Program-made: the position numbers and the translations under genes
In this document: one piece after another, positions 32,152 to 40,975 of the stretch
How positions within the stretch are numbered: position 1 is the stretch's first letter
Layout of the letters: the number at the start of each line of letters is the position of its first letter
Assembly: GCA_964638155.1 (NCBI GenBank)
Contig: CAZWYI010000015.1
Location: 1-52,154, forward strand
DNA length: 52,154 nt
Reading direction: 5' to 3'
DNA from: CAYZTD01 sp964638155
GTDB lineage: Archaea; Thermoplasmatota; E2; DHVEG-1
Notes under the pieces: model-generated
Told to the model about the DNA's origin: nothing
Databases searched by the model: none
What the model saw: only the letters and a program-made list of their open reading frames with translations

Positions 32152-34251
32152 ATGAAAATTAAAAAAGTAAGAAAAAGAAACGGAGAAATAGAACAGTTTC
32201 AAGAATCAAAAATAAAAAATGCTATAAAAAAAGCATTGATTGCAACTAATAACAACCCAGATTTAGCTGAGAATTTATCAAAAGATGTTGTAAAAGAGAT
32301 TGATAGTAAGTTTACTAAAGATAATATACCTTCTGTAGAAAAAATACAAGATATTGTTGAAGAAAAACTAATTAAAAATAACTTAGCTGATGTTGCAAAG
32401 GCATATATTCTTTACAGAAATAAACAGACAGAGAAAAGAGAACTTAAAGATATTTTAGGTGTAAAAGACGATTTAAAGCTGAGTCTAAATTCTATAAAAG
32501 TATTAAGAGAGAGATATTTGGCTAAAAATGAAGAAGGAGAAATCATTGAAACTCCCTCTGAAATGTTTCAAAGAGTAGCTAAAAAAGTAGCTGAGGCTGA
32601 TAAAGAATATAAGGAAATCGATGTAGAAAAAAATAAAGAAGAATTCTACAAGATGATGAAAAATCTAGAATTTTTACCAAATTCTCCAACACTTATGAAT
32701 GCTGGTTTAAATCTTTTACAGCAACTTTCAGCATGTTTTGTACTACCTGTTGAGGATTCCTTAGAAAGTATTTTTGAAGGGGTAAAAAACATGGCTCTAA
32801 TACATAAATCAGGTGGAGGAACTGGTTTTTCTTTTTCAAAAATTAGACCTAAAGGAGATATTGTAAAAACAACAAAAGGAATAGCTTCTGGGCCGATCTC
32901 TTTTATGAAAGTATTTGATAAGACTACAAATGTTGTAAAGCAAGGTGGTAGGCGTAGAGGAGCAAATATGGGTGTTTTAAAGTTTAACCATCCTGACATA
33001 CTTAATTTTGTAAATGCTAAAGACAAAGAAGGTGAGTTTGAAAATTTTAATCTTTCAGTTTCTGTTACAGATGATTTTATTGAAAAAGTAAAGAAAAATA
33101 AAGAAATTAATCTAATTAATCCAAGAAATAATAAAAAAACTAATAGAATTTCTGCTAAAAACTTGTTTGATCAAATTGCTTATCAAGCCTGGAAAACTGG
33201 CGATCCAGGTTTAATATTTTTTGATGAAATAAATAGGCATAATCCTACACCTGAAATTGGTACTATTGAAACTAGTAATCCCTGTGGTGAAACTCCGCTG
33301 CTGCCATATGAAAGTTGTAATCTAGGTTCTATTAATCTTTCAAAGATGGTCAACAAAAAAGAGTCAGATATAGACTGGGATAAACTTAGAAAAACAGTTA
33401 GAACATCTGTTCATTTTTTAGATAACATTATTGATGTATGTGATTTTCCATTAGATGAAATTAAAAAGATTACTAAATCAAATAGAAAAATAGGGTTAGG
33501 TGTGATGGGTTTTGCTGAACTTCTTATTAAATTAAAGATTCCTTATGATTCCAAAGAAGCTCTTGATACTGCTGAAAAAATTATGAAATTTATAAGAGAT
33601 GAGGGGAGAAAGAAATCTTCAGATATTGCAAAAATAAAAGGTTCATTTCCAAATTTTGATAAAAGCACATTAAAGAAATCTTATGATTTAATGCGTAACG
33701 CAACTGTTACCACAGTTGCACCAACTGGTACAATTAGTATCATTGCAGGTTGCTCTAGTGGTATTGAACCACTATTTGGGGTTGCTTTTATTAGAAATAT
33801 TATGAGAGGAACTAAGTTTTTTGAAGTTAATAACCTATTTGAAAAAGAAGCAAAAAAAGAAGGCATCTACAGCAAAGACTTAATTAAAAAAATTGCTAAA
33901 AAAGGATCCATTAAAGATATTGAAGATATACCTAAAAATCTAAAGAAAATATTTTTAACTGCTATGGATATAAAACCAGAAATTCATGTAAAAATGCAGG
34001 CAGCTTTTCAAAAATTTACTGATAATGCTGTTTCAAAAACTGTAAACTTACCAGAAACTACTTCTTTTGAAGAAGTAAAAAATATCTATCTCATGGCTCA
34101 TGAGCTAAAATGTAAAGGAATAACAATATATAGATATGGAAGCGAAAAAAATCAAGTGTTAAATGTTGCAGACAAAGAAGAATTTGATTATGTAAGTGTT
34201 GAATCAGATTATTCCGGAGGATGCCCTGCATCTGGCTCTTGTGAAATGTAA
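32152..34251 (+). CDS. Class II (adenosylcobalamin) ribonucleotide reductase
   Basis: The 699-residue protein has an N-terminal ATP cone (IKKVRKRNGEIEQFQESKIK), then a catalytic barrel. The catalytic motifs are LSACFVLP, GGGTGFSFSKIR, NPCGETPL (Asn-x-Cys-x-Glu) and APTGTISIIAG. The tail GGCPASGSCEM supplies the thiol pair. No free-radical-subunit gene is adjacent, consistent with a cobalamin-dependent enzyme. It makes deoxynucleotides without oxygen. The upstream TTTAAACAATTC and AGTTTAATA look like promoter elements. It converges with polX, whose stop is 8 nt away. Confidence 0.93.
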   Translation: MKIKKVRKRNGEIEQFQESKIKNAIKKALIATNNNPDLAENLSKDVVKEIDSKFTKDNIPSVEKIQDIVEEKLIKNNLADVAKAYILYRNKQTEKRELKDILGVKDDLKLSLNSIKVLRERYLAKNEEGEIIETPSEMFQRVAKKVAEADKEYKEIDVEKNKEEFYKMMKNLEFLPNSPTLMNAGLNLLQQLSACFVLPVEDSLESIFEGVKNMALIHKSGGGTGFSFSKIRPKGDIVKTTKGIASGPISFMKVFDKTTNVVKQGGRRRGANMGVLKFNHPDILNFVNAKDKEGEFENFNLSVSVTDDFIEKVKKNKEINLINPRNNKKTNRISAKNLFDQIAYQAWKTGDPGLIFFDEINRHNPTPEIGTIETSNPCGETPLLPYESCNLGSINLSKMVNKKESDIDWDKLRKTVRTSVHFLDNIIDVCDFPLDEIKKITKSNRKIGLGVMGFAELLIKLKIPYDSKEALDTAEKIMKFIRDEGRKKSSDIAKIKGSFPNFDKSTLKKSYDLMRNATVTTVAPTGTISIIAGCSSGIEPLFGVAFIRNIMRGTKFFEVNNLFEKEAKKEGIYSKDLIKKIAKKGSIKDIEDIPKNLKKIFLTAMDIKPEIHVKMQAAFQKFTDNAVSKTVNLPETTSFEEVKNIYLMAHELKCKGITIYRYGSEKNQVLNVADKEEFDYVSVESDYSGGCPASGSCEM

Positions 34252-34259
34252 AATATATT

Positions 34260-35960
34260 TTATTTATTTAAAAATTTTTTTAGTTTTTTATAGCTATAAG
34301 TATTAATAATATCCTTTTTTTCTGCCCATCCTCTTCTTGCAACTGCAGTACCTATTTCATAATATCTAAGATGGTCTTTTCTATGGGAATCTGTACCTAT
34401 AGAAATCTTTGCACCTTTCTCTACTGCTTGTTTTACATTCACATCATTTAAATCAAGTCGTTCAGGGTAAGCATTTATTTCTATTGCAACGTTATTTTCT
34501 TTTGCTTTATCTAATACTTTTTCCAAGTCTAAACTGATTGGTTCTTTTTTCTGAATCTTTCTTCCTGTTGGGTGAGATAGTATATTTACATGTTTATTTT
34601 CTATTGCTTTTATTACACGTTTTGTCATATCTTTTTTACTCATTCTAAAAGCAGAGTGAACACTAGCTAGTACTACATCTGCTTCTTTCATAAAACTATC
34701 ACTTACATCAAGTTCTCCATTTTTTTTAACGTTTGCTTCCATTCCATGGAAAATATGAATATCATCATATTTTTTTTGTATTTTATCAATTTCTTTTCGT
34801 TGTTTTTTAAATTCTTTTTTATCCATTCCACCTGCAACTTTTAAGGTTCCTACATGATCTGTAAAAGCAATATATTTATGGCCAAGGTTACTTGCTTCTT
34901 CTACCATTTCTTCAATAGTATTACTTCCGTCACTCCATTTAGTATGCATCTGAAGATCTCCTTTCACATCATCATAATTAACTAATTTTGGAAGTTTATT
35001 TTCTTTTGCTTTCTCAATTTCTCCTCTGTTTTCTCTAAGTTCAGGTGGTACAAAATCAAGGCCAAGTGCTTTATAGACTTCTTTTTCTGTTTTGCCTGCT
35101 TTTCTTTTATCATTTTTAAACAAACCATACTCATTTAGTTTCAAACCCTTTTTTTGTGCAATTTTTCTAAGAGATACATTATGATCTTTACTTCCGCTAA
35201 AATATTGTAGAGCAGAACCAAAACTTTCTTTTTTTACTATTCTAAGATCAACTTGTATTCCACCATATAATCTAACAGTAGATTTTGTATCACCCTTTGC
35301 AACTATCTTATCTACTTTATCTAAACCTGTAAAAATATCCATTACTTTTTTTGGACTTGAAGAAACAACAAGAATATCAACATCACCAATTGTTTCTTTT
35401 TTACGTCTCAAGGAACCAGCAAGTTCGATTTTATCAACTTTTTCTTTTAAAGTATTAACTATCTCTTTAGCCTCAGGCTGTACATATCCAAGTAAAAAAC
35501 GTTTACCTTTTTTTCTAGCAAAAGAAATGTTTTCTAAAATATTTTTCTCAGTTTGTTCTCCAAAGCCTTCCAGTTCTCTAATCTTACCTTTTTTAGCTGC
35601 TTTTTCCAAGTCATCTAAATTTTTGATGTTAAGTTCTTGATACAAATCTTTAATTTTTTTTGGACCTAAGGTTTCAACTGCGGTTAAACTGCGAAGATCA
35701 ACAGGTATATTTTTTTTCAATTTTTCAAGTCTTTTTACTTTCCCTGTTTCAAGGAATTCTTTTATCTCCTCAGCTGTACTTTCGCCAACACCAGGTATAT
35801 CTTTTAGTTCATCGTTTTCATAGGCCTCTTCTATATCTTTACCAAGGCTTTCAATATTTTGAGCTGCTTTTCTATAGGCTCGTGGTTTAAAATCTACATC
35901 CTGCATTTCATATAGATCTGCGATATCATTAAATATTTGAGCTATTTCCTTATTTTTCAT
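34260..35960 (-). CDS. polX: DNA polymerase X with PHP domain
   Basis: The 566-residue protein has helix-hairpin-helix repeats at about 1-140 (DIPGVGESTAEEI), the nucleotidyltransferase palm with GDVDILVVSS (catalytic Asp pair) and GGIQVDLRIV. The PHP phosphoesterase domain at about 335-566 has LQMHTKWSDGSNTIEE, AFTDHV and ILSHPTG motifs. PolX acts in base-excision repair; the PHP domain is a 3'-5' exonuclease or AP-site enzyme. The gene is 17 nt after the DUF72 gene and probably cotranscribed. Confidence 0.95.
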   Translation of the reverse strand: MKNKEIAQIFNDIADLYEMQDVDFKPRAYRKAAQNIESLGKDIEEAYENDELKDIPGVGESTAEEIKEFLETGKVKRLEKLKKNIPVDLRSLTAVETLGPKKIKDLYQELNIKNLDDLEKAAKKGKIRELEGFGEQTEKNILENISFARKKGKRFLLGYVQPEAKEIVNTLKEKVDKIELAGSLRRKKETIGDVDILVVSSSPKKVMDIFTGLDKVDKIVAKGDTKSTVRLYGGIQVDLRIVKKESFGSALQYFSGSKDHNVSLRKIAQKKGLKLNEYGLFKNDKRKAGKTEKEVYKALGLDFVPPELRENRGEIEKAKENKLPKLVNYDDVKGDLQMHTKWSDGSNTIEEMVEEASNLGHKYIAFTDHVGTLKVAGGMDKKEFKKQRKEIDKIQKKYDDIHIFHGMEANVKKNGELDVSDSFMKEADVVLASVHSAFRMSKKDMTKRVIKAIENKHVNILSHPTGRKIQKKEPISLDLEKVLDKAKENNVAIEINAYPERLDLNDVNVKQAVEKGAKISIGTDSHRKDHLRYYEIGTAVARRGWAEKKDIINTYSYKKLKKFLNK

Positions 35961-35977
35961 ATAGATTTACAACCATA

Positions 35978-36691
35978 TTACACTTCTAAAATCTCTTTTA
36001 ACTCCATACAATTTTTAGGTGCATAACCCTCAAAATCATTATTAAAATAACCATAAACCTCATCTACTTCTAAATTTTCTATTTTTTCTGCCCAATTCTT
36101 TAATTCTTCTTTTGAATAATTATATCTATACCAATTATCTTTTCCATGCCAGCGGATATATGCAAAATCTGATGTTACAACTATATCTGTAGTAAAATCA
36201 GGGGCGCTTACTATACAAAAACCAATTTCATATTTTTTTAATAGATCATAAACTTCTTTATTGAGCCAGCTTTTATGTCGAAATTCAATAACTTGTTTAA
36301 AACTTGAATCTAGATTAACTAAAAAATTCTCAAGTAGATCATCATCCCTATGTAAACTAGGTGGTAATTGCCATAGTATCGCTCCTTTTTTATCGCCTAG
36401 CATCTCAAATCGAGAGTAAAACTTATCTAGATACTTTTCAGAATTTTTTAGTTTCTTTTTATGAGTAATTAGATTACTTCCTTTAAATGTTAATAAGAAA
36501 TCATCTGGTGTTTTATTTTTCCATCCTTTAATCATATTTTTGAACGGCAGTCTATAAAAAGAAGCGTTAACTTCTACTGTATTGAATTTTTTTGAATAAA
36601 ACTTTAGCCAGTCTCTTTTTTTTAAATCTTTAGGGTAAAAATTTCCTACCCAGTGTTCATAAGACCAGCCTGATGTGCCAAGATTAATCAT
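35978..36691 (-). CDS. DUF72 TIM-barrel protein
   Basis: The 237-residue protein has the DUF72 signatures LGTSGWSYEHWVGNFYP, FNTVEVNASFYRLP, VIEFRHKSW, YIRWHGKD and EVYGYFNND. The fold is a TIM barrel, often encoded next to DNA repair genes, but its substrate is unknown. Here it precedes polX and is divergent from Fpg, which supports a repair link by context only. The minus-strand promoter has TTTAAGTTAAATATATATT, the AGTTA plus TATA pattern of the window. Confidence 0.9.
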   Translation of the reverse strand: MINLGTSGWSYEHWVGNFYPKDLKKRDWLKFYSKKFNTVEVNASFYRLPFKNMIKGWKNKTPDDFLLTFKGSNLITHKKKLKNSEKYLDKFYSRFEMLGDKKGAILWQLPPSLHRDDDLLENFLVNLDSSFKQVIEFRHKSWLNKEVYDLLKKYEIGFCIVSAPDFTTDIVVTSDFAYIRWHGKDNWYRYNYSKEELKNWAEKIENLEVDEVYGYFNNDFEGYAPKNCMELKEILEV

Positions 36692-36782
36692 TTAATTTAA
36701 CTATTGTCTTATCATATTTAATATATATTTAACTTAAATTTAAAAATAGTTAAAGTTTATTTGGAGTTGGAGGAAATATTTT

Positions 36783-37571
36783 ATGCCAGAGTTGCCAGAT
36801 GTTGAAGTATTCAAAAAATATTTTGATTCTACATCTCTTCATAAAAAAATAAATAATGTAGAAGTAAAAAATAAAAAAATTCTTGAAAAAAATTCATCTA
36901 AGAAATTAAAAAAAGAAATTGAAGGTAAAAAATTCACAGGTTCAAAAAGATATGGAAAGCACTTATTTTTAGAGATTAATAAAGATCTTTTTTTAATGCT
37001 TCATTTTGGTATGACTGGTTTTTTAAAATACTTTAAAAATACTGATGAAGAACCATCTCATTCTAGAATTCTATTTACTTTTGACAATGGCTATTACTTA
37101 TCCTATGATTGTCAAAGGCTTCTTGGCAAGGTTAGGTTAATTTCTGATATTGATAACTATATCAAAGAAAAAAATTTAGGACCAGATGCACTTGATTTAG
37201 ATTTTGATAGTTTCAAAGAGATAATTGAAAATAAGAGAGGAGATGCTAAATCTGCTCTTATGAACCAGAAAACAATTTCAGGGATTGGAAATATTTATTC
37301 TGATGAAATTCTTTTTCAAACAGGTATTCATCCTAAATCAAAGGTCAATAATTTTGATAAAAAAACTATCGAAGAATTATACAAAAATATGAAAAATGTT
37401 TTAGAAACTGCTATTGAAAAAAACGCAAATCCGGAAAATTTTCCAAAAAATTTTGTAATTCCTCATAGAAATAAAGAAGAAAAATGTCCAATCGATGGAG
37501 AAAAACTAGAAAAAATAAGGGTAAACAACAGGGGTACCTATTTTTGTCCTAAGCATCAAGAAAAAATATAG
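36783..37571 (+). CDS. mutM: Fpg/MutM-family DNA glycosylase
   Basis: The 262-residue protein begins MPELPDVEVF, with catalytic Pro and Glu at the start. It has HFGMTG, the helix-two-turn-helix ISGIGNIYSDEILF, and a C-terminal zinc-finger-like motif. That motif is CPIDGEKLEKI ... GTYFCPKHQ, where the second and fourth ligands are Asp and His instead of Cys. It excises oxidised purines and nicks the strand. The enzyme is uncommon in archaea and may be acquired. GTTGGAGGAAATATTTTATG provides a strong ribosome-binding site. It converges with the PfkB gene (1 nt apart). Confidence 0.9.
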   Translation: MPELPDVEVFKKYFDSTSLHKKINNVEVKNKKILEKNSSKKLKKEIEGKKFTGSKRYGKHLFLEINKDLFLMLHFGMTGFLKYFKNTDEEPSHSRILFTFDNGYYLSYDCQRLLGKVRLISDIDNYIKEKNLGPDALDLDFDSFKEIIENKRGDAKSALMNQKTISGIGNIYSDEILFQTGIHPKSKVNNFDKKTIEELYKNMKNVLETAIEKNANPENFPKNFVIPHRNKEEKCPIDGEKLEKIRVNNRGTYFCPKHQEKI

Positions 37572-37572
37572 T

Positions 37573-38514
37573 TTAATTTTTTTCTTCTTTTTTAATTATT
37601 TTAAATAGTCTATCTGTATCCTTTTTTCTACATAGTTCGGTCCCAGGTGTCATTACTGCAGCAGCACCAGCTGCAACACCATAAAAAACTGATTCTTTTA
37701 ACGAACTATCCTGAGCTAATTTTAAAGTAAGTCCTGCAACCATTGAATCACCCGCACCCACTCTACTTTTTATAGGTGTTATTGGAGAGCAAATATGTTC
37801 GAAATCATTTTTTGTAACTAATAATGATCCTGCAGCACCAAGAGATATAATTATAACTTCAACCTTTTTTTGTTTAATCAAATCTTGTGCTTTTTCTGCT
37901 ATTTGTTTTTCGCTTTTTAATTCTATATTTGTAAGTTCTAAAAACTCTCGAAGGTTTGGTTTTATTAAATAAACACCTTCTTCAATTATATTTTTTAAAG
38001 CATCTGAGGATGTATCAATTATTATTTTACAATTTATTTTATTACAAATTTCTGCAAATTTTTTATAATAATCTTTTGAAAGACCGGGTGCAAGGCTTCC
38101 ACTTATTATTAAAAAATCAGGATTTGGTTTAATTGATTTGAATTTATTAATTATTTTTTCTCCTTCTTTTTTTGAAAGTTTTGCACCAGGCATATTAAAC
38201 CTGTATTGTTTGTTTGTTTTTTCTTCTATTATACTAAAATTAATTCTTGTAGAATTTTTTATATCAATTGGAATTTGATCGATTTTTTCTTCTTGTAATA
38301 GTTTTTTTAACATTTCACCTGTATGTTGTCCTTTTGGATATATCGCAGTAGATTTTCCACCTAGTATTTTTATTGCTCTTGATACATTTATTCCCCCGCC
38401 ACCTGGATAATAAACTGGTTTTTCACAACTTAGTTTTGTCTCATCTGTTACAAAACTTGTTATTGAATTCATATCTATTGCTGGGTTTGATGTAAGCGTT
38501 ATAACATTTTTCAT
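37573..38514 (-). CDS. PfkB-family sugar-phosphate kinase
   Basis: The 313-residue ribokinase-type protein has YPGGGGINVSRAI near the N-terminus, LIISGSLAPGLS in the middle and SRVGAGDSMVAG, the anion hole with catalytic Asp. It is closest to 1-phosphofructokinase, 6-phosphofructokinase-2 or tagatose-6-phosphate kinase; which one cannot be decided. It is the last gene of the operon after MPGP-like and GH15 genes, 14 nt from the latter. With gap it could feed lower glycolysis. Confidence 0.9.
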   Translation of the reverse strand: MKNVITLTSNPAIDMNSITSFVTDETKLSCEKPVYYPGGGGINVSRAIKILGGKSTAIYPKGQHTGEMLKKLLQEEKIDQIPIDIKNSTRINFSIIEEKTNKQYRFNMPGAKLSKKEGEKIINKFKSIKPNPDFLIISGSLAPGLSKDYYKKFAEICNKINCKIIIDTSSDALKNIIEEGVYLIKPNLREFLELTNIELKSEKQIAEKAQDLIKQKKVEVIIISLGAAGSLLVTKNDFEHICSPITPIKSRVGAGDSMVAGLTLKLAQDSSLKESVFYGVAAGAAAVMTPGTELCRKKDTDRLFKIIKKEEKN

Positions 38515-38528
38515 TTTATCAAAATCTT

Positions 38529-39740
38529 TTATTCAAAATTATTTTTATATAGATTAAAAGTTCTAATATATTCAGCATGAGACCATGCTAAGGGAAGAGT
38601 AACATATGCAATTCCTTTTTTATACATAGGATGATTTCTAGTGTTTTCAATCATTTTTTTTCTATCTTTACGTAAAAGCCCTGCTTCTTTGAAATCCTTT
38701 ACATATTCTTCAAATTCATTTATAGTTGATACATGCTCTGGTAGTTTATTTTCATATGAAATATCAAGAATCCATCGCATGTATTGATCTGCCTTTTGTC
38801 TATTTTTTACTCTTATGTGGTGTCTTGCTATCATAAGAGTATAGTTTGGCCATGGCCCCCATCCTCCATTGTTTCTTCCTTCATATTTAGGATATCTACA
38901 TATTCCTCCTAGTTCCCAATTCCACAGATTATTTTCTATATCAGTAACTGTGTTTATCACTCTATCATCATTATCTTTTAAAAGACCATAGTCAGCAATT
39001 GCATATTTTGCTACATCAGGATCAACTAAAACCGAACTTGATTCTCTAACTCTAATTGTTTTTACAAAGGTTTTTTTTCTTGAGTTCCACATATATTTAA
39101 AAATTCCTTTTTTTACCTTATCTGCATATTCTTTGCATTCTATCTTTTTATCATCAAGTTTTTTACTAAGTTTAAAAATATTAGAAAGAGCTGCACAACA
39201 AATAGAATTAGCCCAAATTTCAAGACCTTTTTCAGTAGGAGGATATTCATGCACTGAATTTGGTGTAAAAATCAAAGGCATAACTAAATTATGTTTCTTT
39301 TTTTCATATGTACCTTTTATATTTTCATAGCTATTTTTTATAATATACTCTACTGCTTCTTTTGCTCTTTTAAAATATTTAGATGCAAAATCATAGTCCT
39401 TTGTTTTTTTAACATATTCAGTTAAAGAATATAAAACAAGACCTGTCCCATCTATTTGAATTGGTTTATAAGATGCATCTTTTCCTTCTGTATCTACTCT
39501 TTGTGGAAAAGCACCACCTTCTGATTTTGTGTTCAATATAAATTCTAATGCTTTTTTTGCGTTATCATATAATCCTGCTGATAAAAAACCCTGTATTATC
39601 ATAGAGTGGTCCCTAGGATAGACATATGGGTAGCGTTCATCTTTTGATGTAGCTAGACATCCTCCGTTTTTTAATTGGACATTTTTCAAAACTTTGATGC
39701 TTTCATTATATATTTTTTCTGCTTTATCCATATCTATCAT
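38529..39740 (-). CDS. GH15-family glycoside hydrolase-like protein
   Basis: The 403-residue (alpha/alpha)6-barrel protein starts with a segment containing RYPYVYPRDHSMIIQGF, characteristic of the first substrate-binding helix of glucoamylase/trehalase GH15 enzymes. It has GGAFPQRVDTEGKDASYKPI, QIDGTGLVL and a C-terminal LPEHVSTINEFEE and TLPLAWSHAEYI, the latter with the second acid pair. There is no signal peptide and no N-terminal beta domain, so it is shorter than secreted glucoamylases and likely cytosolic. Its ATG overlaps the stop of the MPGP-like gene by 4 nt. Confidence 0.85.
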   Translation of the reverse strand: MIDMDKAEKIYNESIKVLKNVQLKNGGCLATSKDERYPYVYPRDHSMIIQGFLSAGLYDNAKKALEFILNTKSEGGAFPQRVDTEGKDASYKPIQIDGTGLVLYSLTEYVKKTKDYDFASKYFKRAKEAVEYIIKNSYENIKGTYEKKKHNLVMPLIFTPNSVHEYPPTEKGLEIWANSICCAALSNIFKLSKKLDDKKIECKEYADKVKKGIFKYMWNSRKKTFVKTIRVRESSSVLVDPDVAKYAIADYGLLKDNDDRVINTVTDIENNLWNWELGGICRYPKYEGRNNGGWGPWPNYTLMIARHHIRVKNRQKADQYMRWILDISYENKLPEHVSTINEFEEYVKDFKEAGLLRKDRKKMIENTRNHPMYKKGIAYVTLPLAWSHAEYIRTFNLYKNNFE

Positions 39741-40522
39741 AATTCAAGCTCCTTTTCAACAACTCTCTTCCAACCTTTTGGACCTATCTCTCCAGCTGGA
39801 TTATAATCTTTTGAAACATATTCTTCATTTTTTTTCATAACCAAGTATCCTCTATCTACACTATCAAGCATGGAAAAATCATTTCTTGAGTCCCCTATTC
39901 CAATTGTAAAAACATCTTCATATTTTTTTTTATATAGATCTGTTAGAATTTCAACTGCTTTGCCTTTGTTGTTATCCCCCACTAAATGATAATATCTTCC
40001 GCCTTTGGTATATTTAAGATTGTTTTCTCGAATAATCCTTTCAATTTTTTCTTCTGATTCAACGTTTTTAACTTTAAAGGGAATATCAAATTCTCTTTTT
40101 TTAGCTAGTTTAGCAGATTCAATATCTAAATTTGCATCATCAGCTATTTCTTCTGGAGTCATATCGATAAAACTTTTTATTTCAAATGTTTCTTTGACTT
40201 TATTTATGGTATCAACTAATTTATCATATTTTGGACCTAAAGCTATTACATAGTAATCATTTTCTGTTTTATCATAGTCAAATTTAAAATCAAAATAATT
40301 TTTTGGAATAAAGATTCCACCACCATTTTCAGATATAAATGGATGATTATTTCCTATTTTTTTTCTAAAAGATTCTATTTCTGCTCTAGTTTTACTAGTA
40401 CATATTACTACTGGAATATCTTTACTTTTTAGTTTTTCTAATGTATGTTCTACAGCATCATAACTATAGTTATCATGATCAAGAAGTGTTCCATCTAGAT
40501 CAGTATAGATTATTTTTGTCAT
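39737..40522 (-). CDS. HAD-IIB phosphatase, mannosyl-3-phosphoglycerate phosphatase type
   Basis: The 261-residue protein has HAD motif I YTDLDGTLLD, motif II CTSKTRAEI and motif IV IGIGDSRNDFSML, a Cof-type cap at about 85-190 (with FISENGGGIFIP), and GRYYHLVGDNNKGKAVEIL. It matches mannosyl-3-phosphoglycerate phosphatase, which yields the compatible solute mannosylglycerate. No synthase gene is present here, so the substrate could instead be another glycosyl phosphoglycerate or sucrose phosphate. It starts the operon with GH15 and PfkB. Confidence 0.8.
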   Translation of the reverse strand: MTKIIYTDLDGTLLDHDNYSYDAVEHTLEKLKSKDIPVVICTSKTRAEIESFRKKIGNNHPFISENGGGIFIPKNYFDFKFDYDKTENDYYVIALGPKYDKLVDTINKVKETFEIKSFIDMTPEEIADDANLDIESAKLAKKREFDIPFKVKNVESEEKIERIIRENNLKYTKGGRYYHLVGDNNKGKAVEILTDLYKKKYEDVFTIGIGDSRNDFSMLDSVDRGYLVMKKNEEYVSKDYNPAGEIGPKGWKRVVEKELEL

Positions 40523-40655
40523 TTTATCTTAATCGTATTTGATATTTAAAAAATTAGTTGTTTCTTACTAATTAATATCTAAAATATAGCTATAACTTAC
40601 ATTAAAAATAATTTAAAGAAATTTTATAATCAATAATCTAGATCTAAACTATTTA

Positions 40656-40856
40656 TTATTCTTTATTCATATGCTTTGAAATTAATTCCTGTAAATCTTT
40701 ACAGTGTTGTTCTTTATCTTTTTCTAGTTTCTCCCAGAATTTATGGCATTCATCACATTCTTTTGCATCATCTTTATATTCGTTTTTTATTCTCCATAAA
40801 CTCTGACTTTCTTCAACAGCTTGAGCCATCAAATTATATACATTGTTGTCAAACAT
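40656..40856 (-). CDS. 66-residue helical protein with a CxxC pair
   Basis: The product starts MFDNNVYNLMAQAVEESQSL and continues with a helical, charged stretch containing KECDECHKFW and DKEQHCKDLQ. The Cys-Cys-His pattern may bind a metal, like small ferritin-like or rubrerythrin-linked proteins. The ATG at 40856 is preferred; the TTG at 40865 lies in the ribosome-binding site AGGTTG. A weak stress dyad lies about 45 nt upstream. The function is unknown. Confidence 0.65.
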   Translation of the reverse strand: MFDNNVYNLMAQAVEESQSLWRIKNEYKDDAKECDECHKFWEKLEKDKEQHCKDLQELISKHMNKE

Positions 40857-40901
40857 TTTTTTCAACCTTTTTCAAAATATTGTATTACATTATTAAAATA
40901 T

Positions 40902-40916
40902 AATTCAAAAACAATT
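40902..40916 (-). promoter_or_regulatory. Degenerate stress dyad (AATT-N7-AATT)
   Basis: On the minus strand AATTGTTTTTGAATT precedes ATATTTTAATAATG. Each half site differs by one base (AATT for AACT, AATT for AGTT), so symmetry is kept. It lies 46 nt before the 40856 start. Confidence 0.35.
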
Positions 40917-40975
40917 GAAGAATAAATTGAATTTATTTTAAAATACTTAAAAATCTAAAAAGTGATATTGCTTTT

